From assembly GCF_040581485.1 (NCBI RefSeq), contig NC_090131.1:5332001-5396000 (forward strand): a DNA stretch of 64,000 nt. Reading direction: 5' to 3'. The translations under genes were made by a program, and so were the position numbers. The stretch's first letter is position 1. Every line of letters begins with the position of its first letter. The notes under the pieces were generated by a model, which saw nothing but the letters and a program-made list of their open reading frames with translations, made no database searches and was not told the DNA's origin. The stretch is from Linepithema humile (Eukaryota > Arthropoda > Insecta > Hymenoptera > Formicidae). Below, one piece after another: positions 1 to 12,700 of the stretch.

Positions 1-602
1 AAGGGAACATTGTTGTTATCTAACGGCGTGCTATCTTAATTGTCTTCCTGCTGTGTCACGGTAAAATTGATACGGAGCCGGAAACATGGTTATGCGAGCG
101 TCGTGTTGACCGAACTCGGGTGTAGGAGCATAAATTATTCATACAAGTGTGAGCGGTTAGAGGGTAGGCGGGGAGGACGGCGGCAAGTACGGGTCGGAAC
201 ACAGTGGCAATATTGTTCGGCCGCTATAAAGCATCCTAAAAAGCATTAAATATGTTTGTCGTACGTCGGTAGTGCCGTCAAATCGATGTCGCCCGTCTAA
301 ATATTGAACTTTATCGATAACTGGCAGGATGAGTAATGTATAGACGGAAAAGTAACGATAAATATATATTTTTCGGTATCTACTTTCGATCGCGCGTTTC
401 GCTTTTAGTGGCGGACAGTCGCGCCTGAAAGCGCACTAATTACGCGGAACTCTCGCGGCAACGCGATTACAGCCGCGATCATATCGATCGCGTGGTGCTT
501 CCGTTCGACGGTCTCGAATTTCAACCAGTCTACAGGGCCAACTTCGCCGCGCGCCGTGATATTCGTTGTATGTAAACATTCCGGCACTCGGAATCGCCCC
601 GA

Positions 603-663
<61 letters not shown>
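603..663. repeat. (CT)n microsatellite
   Basis: About 61 bp of CT dinucleotides with a single T insertion. Confidence 0.95.
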
Positions 664-666
<3 letters not shown>

Positions 667-3600
667 GGGAATGGAGTTTCTTAGTGAAAATGTCCGTTCG
701 CGGACCATTAAATTCGGTCTAAACGTACGGACGCACGGAAGCCCGGGGATAATTGCTTACACGTTGATTACGCCTTCACACGGAACGGAATGGGCGTGGC
801 GCGCGCGCGTTTGCGGGGGCGAAAAATCGAGCAGCTTTTACCCGCTGACGGGGGTCTATCCTCGCGTCCTTTTGCGCCGGGCAGGTAACTCCGAGTTAAT
901 ACGAAGGCGATAAAGCTCGCGCGTGGTCGGTAAAAGCTTCGTGAGTTGACGTTTTAATAACGCGTTCGTCGGAGGGAGATTTTTTTTTTACGTAAAATTC
1001 TAGCGGGCGTCTAGAAGCATCATCGCGCCGACCGAGTTTAGACGATTCGTCCGCGTCGCATCGTGACGCAGAGCGGTCAAAGTGCGGTGGCAAAAGTCTG
1101 CGGAACGGCGGCACAATATGCGCGAACGGTGAATTATTTATAAAATTCCCAGAGGAGAGCGCGGAGAGCGCGAAGTTGCAGAACAACTCTCGTGGAGCAT
1201 TAATTGACTCCATCGTCGCGAACATGTGTGCGTTTGTGTATGCAGCACGTGGGCGTTTAATATGTTACGTCGGCACAATGGCGACGAAGCCATCTGCGCG
1301 CGGGTGTACTCGCATACTCGCCGCGGAGTCGTTAATTATCTAAAATTAAATAGTAACGAGACGAAGTCTCTGTATGCCCGCTTTAGCGACGCTGACGAAC
1401 TGACAGGAAGCTTCTCCCAATTTTCTTCCTTAGCGCGAAACCGAAATTCCTCCGAAAGCAGGAGCTTTAATACTTGATGCTTTAATGCATACGTAGTTTG
1501 TAGCCAATACCGCTCGCAGGTGTCGACATATGTATCGTCGGCTACATCCCGATTAAGTCCGTTAAATCTATTAAATTTTGACAGCGCCGCATGGATTGTA
1601 ATAATGTATAAATAGTTCGGGAGAACAATAGTGTTTTGTACGGAATATTTTACAGAAATATTTTGTTTTCCTTTCATTTTGAGATTATGCACTTCAATAA
1701 ATATCGGAAAACGATATTATATTATATATATATTTAATTATGTAAGTAGAAATTTACATAGGAAATTTGAACAATATAGAAAATTTTTGAAATATTTGAG
1801 AGAAACAAACTCGAAACGCGAAGATAATTAAAAACATTTTGACTATCTCTGTGTTTCAAGCTTTTATATGTATAAAAACAAAAACCAATGGTAAATAAAT
1901 AAATAAATTCAGAGTCGTGATGGAAAATCCAGATTGCTTGATTTTTCACGTAAATTTAATAAAAAAAATACACGAAATATTTATATATGTGTTGAACTTG
2001 AAACTTATACATATATACTTCCTTTTTTCTAATTACACAATAATTACACATAAAAAGGATAATAAATAAAATATTTTTATTCTTCCAAATTAGGCATACA
2101 CTTTACGCTATATGAACGCTGAATTTAAATAATTTCTGTCTCGAGTCGATTAACGACCGATACGGCTAATCTAATAATTATGATTTAATTGTGCCTGACT
2201 ATTTTCCTTCTCGAGACGTAGAAAGGAAGTCGTAGAAAAGAGACGAATGACGCAAGATCGATTCCCAAGCGGCGCTGATCCGAATACGAATTCCATTCGC
2301 GCGAGGCGATACGCGAAACAATGTGTTCGCATAAAGGACCATCCTCGGAGACATAGAATGCTCGAGAAGGCGCGCAATCGATATCGGGATAGGGTCGTGA
2401 AAGGAGAGCTCGCAGCCGGCGACGGTTCCCCCTGGTTTATCGCTCCTCTTTCGATGTGGATTCAAAAGTACGATATTTGATCCTGGCAAGGTAGAGCTAC
2501 ACAGAGAGAGACACAGACGTACGCGCTTTTATGTGTCGCGATGGATCGGTTCTAAATCGATATTCCTGGCGCCTCTGGATGGGCATTACGTTCGCGATAC
2601 GATTGTTATCAGGACTGCAATTCTGTTACGGATCAAAAGAGTGTTATGTAACGATGACATTCGTACTCCTGCGGATGTACGAATCGTGTAATTTAATTTG
2701 AGTTTTCACGAATCGATCGCGCATTATCGCAGAACCCACGCACATTTTCTCGCTAAGAAAATATTGCCGCTTTATTTCGCGCTTCGTCGATAATTACTCG
2801 TATTGGCAGCAGCGGCGGCGATAACAGTCTTAATTATCTATTTAATCCGCGGGACCAATTTGTTCGGACGCGGATCGCCGTCCGCGCGGACAAGCGGAAG
2901 GTATTCGGCTTTATCCTCGCGCCAATTACGAGCTTAGCGAGCGCGCGCGCGACAGTCGGGTGGGAACAAAAGAATGAATTAAATGAGACGCGCTTTAACG
3001 TGAACGGTCGTCGCTTTCCTGCAATCGGGACTTCGGTCGGATGCATTATTCGCGAGATAAGTTGTACTTTTATATCGCCGTGCTTTCTCGCTCGATGAAA
3101 GAGGGAGGGAGAGAACAGAGACGTCGTTAAAGCCGTATCTGCAACGCGAGCGCATTTCCGAATGCACTCAACGCTGATATCGTTATTGCCGCATGTCCAA
3201 GATATCGGAAAGAGGAAGTCACTTCGCGAATTCACTTCGCAATGGTTCATGTCGTCCGCAGAGGATCTCCAATTAGCGAGAGCAATCTCGAGAGCTGAAT
3301 ATAAACGGCTCAAGATTGGCAAAAAGAACGATCGATTCGGTTTGCTTGGCGATTACGAGAGCGTAGTCGTAAAAAGGTGAATTATCGATTAGAGCATTCG
3401 TGATAAATATAAAAACGAATTGTCGATATTTCGCGCGGTGTCTGGTCTAAAAATAATACGCGAGAGAGGCACAGAGTAAGTGATGCGCATATTTACTTCT
3501 ACTCTTTCTGGTATTTTCGATACATTCACTAAACTCGGGATTGTAATCACTAATTTGTGCAACGCGATATTCGTTATATAATTTATTTTTAATAACAGCA

Positions 3601-4403
3601 TAAATTTTCTTTCTTGTACAAAATTGGCGGCTACAATATAAGACAAGGAGTAGTGATATCAGCGGTTGGTAGTCCATGCAAGCATCAAGGTTGTACCAAA
3701 GCCGGTAAAGTTGCTAGCTGTTTTCGCCGTGCCGTTATCTAATATATTGAAATATACATATTTTACAATTATTTAAAAATTAAGAAAGTGCATTTATTAA
3801 AATTGCAATTAAAAAATTAATAACTGTATTGAATTACTGTATCTAATTGAAATATAATTCAGTATATAATTTCCCGCTGGTAACATTATCCTTCGAAGTT
3901 TCTAAAAATATGGCACAAGAGAGAGAAATGTATATTTTCCATCAATTGTGATATTCATATACATATGTATAAAGTTAAAAAGATATAACAATTTGATAAG
4001 TTTTTCACAGGAGTTTCATATGGTTTCTGTAGCATTTCATTTTTTTTTCTCTTTGCGACTATAAAGCGGTTAGCACTTATTTTCATATAAACCGCGTTGC
4101 AAACTCGACGTAGACGCGAGAAAGAAGTAGCACAGAAGTCGCCAAGTCAGAATGCACTAAGATGCAGCACTGTGCAAAACTAGGTCGACTTTCAGAACGA
4201 AGAGGGATGCAAGCCAAACGCTTAATACAGCGGACTGCTGCTCAAAATTATTATCTGAGACCGCAAAAATAAGCCGAAAGTCGGCGAATTTGCATTGCTT
4301 TGAACAAAAATAACATCCATCTTTATTTTCTACTTTTATTTCCCCCCTTCTATTTTTCTTAAAAAAACAAGGTTTTAAGAACGAGAGAAAACATCTTCTA
4401 TAT

Positions 4404-4491
4404 TATATTTCATTGATCAGGAATTTCTTCGGATTTTTCGTTAAAAATGAAAAGCGAAAATCCAAAGAAACTTTTTGATCAATCCAATATA
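4404..4491. other. Long imperfect hairpin (37-nt arms, 14-nt loop), pre-miRNA-sized
   Basis: The arms 4404-4440 and 4455-4491 are near-complementary. Paired blocks are tatatt, attgatca, tttctt and ggatttt/cg with their complements, interrupted by a few mismatches and two one-base bulges. The 88-nt total, short loop and interspersed mismatches resemble a microRNA precursor. A small palindromic transposon remnant is the main alternative. I recognise no known mature miRNA sequence in it. Confidence 0.4.
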
Positions 4492-7400
4492 TTTAGCGAT
4501 ACAAGCCGCGATTCGCACACTGTTTGACTCGCGATTCTTTGCATTCGCAACGGCTAGCTTAAAATACGCAACGTCGGCAGAAGGAAGATGTGAGCATAAA
4601 CGCGGTGCAAAATATGAGTTTTCAAAGTGGCCCAGTAAAAGTTGGCGGATAGATCACAGAGGAAGCGGGTTATAACACAGTAAATGTCTTCGTAGATCGC
4701 CGTGCATAGTCGTTTTACGTTCCGTCACATAACTGACTATTCGCCGACTGTCATTAACATTTAATAGCTGTACAATAAAATGTACTGCGCATCTGTGTGG
4801 CTGCAGTGACGGCACGTCACAAAACGCGCAACAATATGTATAAAAAAAAAAAAGAAAAAAGAAAAAAAAGGAAAGATGTAAAACTTGGCTCTTTTAAATC
4901 GTCGAGTCAAGGTAGCCGTACCTTCTGTCCACATTGTCTTTTATTTCTTTTGTTAGACATACACAGAGTGTCTTTCAGAAAGCGCACTTCCTTTGAACTG
5001 TGTATTCTCTGTTCTATTTTGAGTTGATTTTTGTTTTATAAAAAACGCCAAAGACATGGCTTTTAAGTTATAAACGATTAAAAATAAAGGATTTTTTTTA
5101 AAAAGCTAACTCCAAAAAAAAAGGAAAATGAATAGATAATAAAATTGTATTCTTGAACCAAGTTTTTAGTTTATTATAAGATTTAATTTTGACGGAAAAA
5201 TTTTAATTCGAGAATTTAATAAAAGGTACATGATGCTAAAAATTGAAAAGTTGCTCTTTGATATTTTTGCTGAAGAAAACACGACTCAAAATTAGCTCAA
5301 GAATCTATGATTTAGCGGGAATGCGCTTAATGCGGAACACTCCGTGAATCGTGTGCCAAGTATCCGTATTCGGATAAAAATACGTAAAACGGACCGGCGA
5401 TGGCATCGCGGGAGCCAACGTATCGCTCATGCGGACCGTAATAATTAAGAGTAACCGATTACGCGATAGTCCGCTCGCAGATACTATCTGGGTGGGTTTC
5501 AATAACGCAGTTCGTGACTCTTTCTCGAGGTTGAGTTCACCTCGTTCGGAATCGTATCCTTGGACCTTGCGCGAGGTCAAGGACGTTCGGAAAGCGGTCG
5601 CGATTTCGCGATTTGACGAACGACATCCGGCGATGCATCGCGCAACTTTTATTTCATAATCAACCAGCGCGATTAGGAGCGCCGCTGTTCGTGTTCGCGT
5701 TTTATTGGATACCGGTGCATAGTACACGGCACGCTTTTCTTACTCTTTACTGCCCTTCCGCCTTTATTTTTTTTTATTCCGTGAAGTGTTTATCGTGAAG
5801 AAAAATTACGGCGCTCTCTCTTTCCCCTCTCATTTCCGCGATATTAATTGTGGTGCCAGCTCTTTCTTACGAACAGGAGATGTCGGATCATAAGAGTTTA
5901 TTACAGAAGTTATGACATATTGGCAATATGCCGCGAACTTTTATCATGGGTTTGTCTCGAGATAATTCGAACGATTTCTGTGATGGGAAATATAAACGAT
6001 TTTCGTTTCAACTTCAAATCACTCGAAGCGGGAAAGGGAGGCGAAATTTGGTAAACATTTCCGGAATATTGCAAGCTCTAATTGAACGTATAAATGCTGC
6101 TTTCTCATTTCCAAAAAGCAATTTGACCCATAACATTTGTGTAAATATTTTAAAGCGATACAGCTGACATTTTGGCCGATAATGAACAGTTAAACTCAGT
6201 CAGGAATAAATTATAGTTGTAATATCCGGCTTAATTTGACCACACGCTAAAAAATAAAGTAAAATACTTAATCGCGAAAATTTGCAACATTTCGCCGTTC
6301 GAAAAGTACGCTTGCGTGACTCGCGCATTCAGGTATTCGATATCTCGTAAGCGCGACTTAAAAGCGCAGCGAAACGCGAAAGTTTTCGCGCCGGTGTCAT
6401 TAGGCTTGATATTAATATTTGATATCGCGTAGGCACAGTTTCCCAGAGTTAGAGACTGCTGTTTTATTTTTCACTCACATCGCGGCGCCTTACTTACCTT
6501 ACAGCGATTCGATTTATGCCGCGCGCGCGGGCTCGTGTTTCTCCTCGAAAGTTGTACGCAACTCGCGAGTGATTATGGGTGACACGGTATTGCCTCGGAA
6601 CAAAGAGGCGAGACATTTCGTCCCGCGCAACAAAGTGCGGTCGGGCGTGCGTAATTGTGCGCGGAATGTGGAGCAGATGTGTCCCGGCGACGTGTACTTG
6701 ACTGGCAAGCAGCGTGTTGGTTATGATAAAGCAAACGCGGGGGTCTCGCGTTCGCGCGCGCGCGCGGGGTTCAAGGCTGTCTCGATCGCAGTCAGGGCCG
6801 ATAAAGTTAGCGGGAAGTTGGACGAAATAGCGCGGGATTTACCGCACCCTTAAGTCGAGCCCGGTCGGCGGATCGTAAATTGAAATCTGTTTCGAAGCGA
6901 AGCCCGACTTTATTATCGCGCCCCTTAAACTTTCCATCGATCCGACCTCATCCATCGGCGGAGGGGGAGAGATGGGAGGGCGACGATGGCGATGAATTTA
7001 TATTCGAACGAGACAACCGAGCGTGCACGGCCGTTTCGTCCGCTCGTTCCTTCGTTCGTGCGGAGAAACTAATGCGGTTAATCGAACATCACGAGCGAGA
7101 CGCTCTCCATTTAGAAACGTATTTGCTACTTCGTGATTTCGAGCCATTTGAGCGGCAAGAAAAAATCGCGAAGGACTGCGAAAGCACTCTGAATAATAAT
7201 GAACGCAGTTGTTATCCCAACAAAATACGCGCCTTTGAAATATATTCATATCCTTTTCAGGCTTTGTATCGTTATTTCATATTTTATGAAAACCGCGCCG
7301 GAGGTAAAACGACTTTAAACCACCTCGTAGAGCGATAGCTTATTCTATTTTTTTTTTTCCTCGGAGCGAGTCCGTCGAGGGCAGGCTCGCGTTATATCCC

Positions 7401-9249
7401 GCGAGCGTGACACGCGAGGATGCATGTACTCGCCCGTTTCGTAGATACGGCTGCCAGAGATAAGGGCTCGTAACGGGTGTCGGGAAAAAGAAAGCACGAA
7501 TCACGAAGAAACGCCTTCGTGCCCAAGGGCCGGTTTCGCGATACAGAATCTATAAAGAATTATTTTCGCCGCTGATTTTCGTCGACGTTGCAACATTAAA
7601 CGCCACAGTTAAATGCTGCGCGAAAAAAAAATACAACGATAAGAGACGATAAAGTTACGGTCGGAGAGGGTTCTAGCCACTTTTCTGTTAACATCATAAT
7701 TACAGTTGAGGTTTTATCTCGCGTGAAGAAGTTTAATCGTCGAAGAACGCGGGAAAAGTTGGAGAATTGTGGAATTCTATTCGCGTAGCGATCCTTTTAT
7801 ACCATTACACGTTAAGATCGTCCCTGCTGCGACGTGTTACGTGCAGCGAATAGTCGCCGTGTGTAGATATTCCGGACAACGTCGCTTAATCTACGTGCCG
7901 AGCGACGACAAATAAAATTCAGACGAGCGATCTCGCGGCCGACTGGCCAGCTGCCGCAGTCCGACGAATTTCTTTTCGTGTACATCGCGAATAAATCGCA
8001 CGAGTGATTCGTTAGCTCGAAACTACAACGGACGACGAGACCGAGTCTCGTTACGACCGTTTGTTTCAACACGCAATGCAATCTTCGAAAAGTGGGCACG
8101 GCGACGATAGCGCGCGGTGTAACGAGGCGTTTGAGGAAAGTAAAGTTACACATCGCTGAGACGCCGATTTATCTCACCGGCGACTTCAGAGATCTGTTCA
8201 GTACACGTACAGTTACTCGTGTTAGCGCGACGAATTTCAATTATTTTTGAAAAGTACATTTAAAATGAAAGGTATTTAATTTTTTGATTAAAAAGCTTAT
8301 TAACATCATAAATGAAATATCTTGCTATCTTGTTTAAAAAAATACCTTTGTTCGTTCTATTTGAAAACGAGATACGCAAATTTTTAATTTTTGCTTTATT
8401 AACGATACTGATTTAATTAGCCTGTCGTGTTAATTAAGCTGTCAGGCTATACCGAGAATATTCGAGATCGCGGCGAAAGGATTTATCGTACTTGCGAGCG
8501 AGGACATATCGGACGGGAGCGAATTCTTTCTCCCTCGAAAGCAAGAGTAAGTTTCACCGCGTACGCACGATCGCTCCCTTTGAAGTGAGTAGCTTGCTCA
8601 GCTGGCGCGCATAATTGTAACGAGGTCAGCTTCGCGGATATCCATGAAAAATGAGAAAACGCGTATCACCGAGCGAGGTCACGCAGCGGCGAAAGATCAT
8701 TACAGGCGCGCGTCGGGCTTGCGCCTTTACCGCGAGCCGCGCGAGAAAATGAGAATTGTCTCCTTTTTTTTCCTCCACAACGGGCTCCGAAATATTTCGG
8801 GCGGAATGCGAGAAATGATGGCGAGGATGCATTAAGAGAATTAAAAGCGTGCGCACGTTGAGCGTCAAAAAAAATGCGAGGAGTATTATGAGAATTCTAA
8901 TAACAATTTATAATCACGGCGTTTAAAACAGTAGATCGTTTATACTCGTTTCGAATACAGATGGATGCATGTGAACGGATGGATGAATAGATAGATAGTA
9001 CAAAGCGTGATTGATAGACGATATCACTAAAAAATATAACCGGAGTTTTTTTATTTTTTGACCGAACGGTAAATTCGCATCTCGAATCAGTTTTTTTTTC
9101 CACGCTAATAACAACTGGTTCAACTTTGCATTTCCAAGAATCCGATATCAGCAGCTGTAGCATATTCTGCATATTAAACGCGTCAAGACGCGACATATCG
9201 ATCAGTCGTCTCTTTTAGTTGCCGCCATTCCCTTCGTCGCGCTTTCTTT

Positions 9250-9256
9250 TCTCTCC

Positions 9257-9316
<60 letters not shown>

Positions 9317-9332
9317 CTTTCTTTCTTTCTTC
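9250..9332. repeat. (CT)n then (CTTT)n microsatellite
   Basis: Pure CT at about 9265-9312, flanked by interrupted CT/CTTT repeats. Confidence 0.95.
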
Positions 9333-9661
9333 CCCGCCATTTTCCCATGTTCTCACGTCGTGCTAAATGTCATGAGAAATTTACGAAAATTCTGTATTAT
9401 TCACCGAGAAACCCGTGATTTTACCATTGACATTGGATGGGAATCGTGTAAATTTTTAAATTTCTGTGTTGCATTTAAAAAGAGATCTTCCAATTTTGCG
9501 ACGAAAAGTAGAAGCATGGATTATTATGTGACACGGCCATCTGTGATATATGATCATTACTTACTTATTTATGTCAGATGATATAATGAGCAAAATATAT
9601 CGCGAGTGTAACGGCGTAATTTTCAAGTCATTGGCGAATGAAATAAATGATTTTATTCATG

Positions 9662-9734
9662 CAAGTTATCAACTTGTTGGCGGAGAACCGAAGGTTATTG
9701 AAAGATCGTAAATCTTTCGGTTCCTTCTTTCGCC
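9662..9734. repeat. Two adjacent small hairpins
   Basis: caagttatcaacttg near 9662-9676 forms a 6-bp stem. It is followed by ggcgg...cgcc (9679-9734), whose core gaaagatcgtaaatctttc forms a 7-bp stem with a 5-nt loop. The outer pairing is imperfect. Confidence 0.3.
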
Positions 9735-12700
9735 ATGATCTCGCTCGGCAGTAATCGCGAATTATATATAACATTTTTTTCTGTTGCAAAAGTATCACAG
9801 AAAAGTCTCTAAAAAATACTAACTCGAACGTGTGTTTCCGCAATCCAACGTCTCTTTTCTGTATCACTTTTTTTCACTCGTGATACGCGCGTTTTGAAAT
9901 GTGCGAGGATTTAAAACACAGAGTCTGTTGAAAAATATTTTTTCTAGACTGGTTGGAGAAATATATTTATCTCTCCTTAATTAAAAATTGTATTATTAAA
10001 ATTAAAATTTATATTTATTATTATTCAAAATACATTGCGTTTGTGACAATATATTTGACATGTTAAATACACAAGCATTTTTAAGACATTACTCGAATAG
10101 ATTAAAAAATTTTAATTAAAGAATAACTCATCTCACTCTAAAATTCACCACTTTATGATTATTTTTTATTTTCGAAATTATGAAATTATGAATGAAAGAT
10201 GACAATCTGATTTATTACATCGATTATATAATTTTCTAAAATTTGACAACAGAAATGGGAAACTATTAAACAAATTTTGAGTAATGTTTCGAAAAATTAT
10301 GCAACTAATGTGAGAAATACATTTATGCAGATGTCATATAATAAAATTTTTAATTATGTTCTTTTATACTCAGTTCACACAGAAAAATTTAGAGTGAACT
10401 ATGTGGGACATGATTCTCCGCGAAACTGTTTGGTCGCTTTCTGTAGTGTTTCATCATACGCGAAGTGCTTCGTCGAGTTCCACGTTCATTCGATATAAAC
10501 CCGACGGCGTTTGATTACACTTCAGCCCGGTAGTCGATTCGGTGCTCCGTGCGCTTCGCGCAGACTGTACGGGTCGTTTCGTGCGCGCGGTAGAGCGATA
10601 AAAGAACCGTGTGTGTTTGCAATAAAATTTTTGCATTTTTGCGATAAAGGAAAAACGAGAACCACTCGTTTCATCAGAAGCTATACTCAGGTATCAGCCA
10701 TTCCACACTTCACCATCAGCGGCTCTCATCGCCATCTATATTTATCGTTCAATTATTCCAATCTTTCTCCTCTTGGCGAAGAAGCTAAAGGGCATACTTT
10801 ACCTTAAGGCATACCTTTTTTTATCTCATCATTTCTCTACACGCAAAAGTTGGAAAAGTTCGTAGTAGCGGAATAAAAAAAACATACTTGGATTAGTGAC
10901 GCTCCGTTCCTCGCTGAGACGACGATCGTCGTTAGGATGTGGGACTCTTCCCACGCGTCGTAGACTCGAAGGGGCGCGTTTATCGTCCCCATTTCACTCG
11001 CGCAATGCCGCTCTTCGATTCCCCGAATCGCCTCTCGTCGGTAATCTTCTCCCCGAGAAGCAACGGGCGCGAGAACCGAAAGGTGCCATTTACGCGTTCG
11101 ACGATTAAGCACACGTTATCGTCGTGTGTCGCCGGCGGTCGGGGGCGAAGGAGGGATATGAAAAGGGTCTAGGGAAGTGCCACAGGGGTCGAGTTGACTC
11201 GGCTTGCGAAACGACTGTGGGGTCGTTTTCGCCAAAGCGAAGCGGATCGTTGACATAATGTTGGTCGCTACGTCGAAGGAAGGTCCAATGTTGCCCCAGA
11301 AATTGCCATCGGTCAATTGAGGGTTCTCAATCGCACGGATAGTGTGACGGTGTCACGTGTAAGAGGTAGTGGCCGGCTCTTTTATATGAAGTGCGTCCTC
11401 CGAACGGACGGGCTCGAGGAGCTTGACCTAAACGAGCACGAGCGCGTGATTTCAGTGATTAAGTCGTGAATTTATAATGTTGCACGATCGACGACCCGAA
11501 AGTGAGAGAAAGAAAGAGGGAGCGAGCGAGAGAGAAAGAGTGAGAGAGGAAGGGGAAGGGACGACGAGGCGGGGCGAGGCAAAGCAGGCGTTACGTGCTT
11601 TCGATCGATCTATTTATAGCGCGGACAATCGCGCCCTCACTTTGATGTGTGCACTACCGATGGCCACGCGTGCCTATCTTTAGCGCCGGGTGCTTGCAAC
11701 TCCGGACCGAATCCGCGTAACTTATTAACGGCGCGCTGCCCGGAGGAGGCGTTCTTGGCGAGTCATAAATCGCTCGAAATAAAATCACTACGCCGCCGCG
11801 AGACAAGCGGTGAGTCTCTCTTTCTCTCTTTCTCTCTGTCTCTCTCCCTCTTTTCCTCCTCCTCTCCTCATCCTCTTCTCGGCACGCGGTAGGCTTGTTA
11901 TGATTTAGTCTGTCGGGATCGCGCCCGGAATCCAATTTCGTCTCGATCGATCGTTACGCTGGCTCGTCGGCTGCATGCCAATGGAGCCTTTCGGCGATTC
12001 TGTGACTGTGCCGCCGATGAAATTAGAGCGCCATTATCTCTCTGATTGTTTCTCTTCTGCCGGTGACAATAGATAATTATATAATTGCAATTTTATGTTC
12101 GGACGAGGCACGTGTAGCATTAGGAGAGAAGATGGTATTGTGTAACCTAGTTTTTCTTTTAGCTCTTCATGACCATAAATTGAAATATTTCCGATATTGC
12201 AATCTTCTGTTGTGGACACATGTGTATCGCGAAAGGATTCCTCGTTTTTACTTACGAATATATTGATTATTTTAATATCTGTTTTGGAACACAACTTGTT
12301 TTTTTTTTATTACATCACATATATATGTTATATTTAATGCATTACTTAAAATATGTTAATCAAAAATATTTGAACACAAAAATCAATATTTTATAAACTT
12401 CCATAATATCGGTAAATATGCGTAATGCATTATATTAATGTATAGAAAATTTAATAGGTTATAATATAATGCGGGAAAAATTAAGGTAGAAAGATGAGTT
12501 TTTATAAAAATTTTATTGCAGCAAAAGCGTCTCTGAAACAATTTGTTGTTAACATAAAATTTTATACGAGACAAATGCTTTTATATGAAGTAGATGTTTT
12601 AATTTTTCCACTCTCAATAGAATGTCTTTGAGAAGAAAAACATTATTAACGAAAGACGATTAACGTGTTCTACAAATTTTTATAATTATTACACAGAAGA

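Noticed and set aside
881..888. Recursive-splice-like cag|gtaact, also tag|gtaacg at 24524 and tag|gtaatt at 38023
   Set aside because: None has the long pyrimidine tract and full donor consensus expected of a ratchet point.
6419..6853. 144-codon + strand open frame in CpG-rich DNA
   Set aside because: No recognisable motif, no good start context, and overlapping frames of similar quality.
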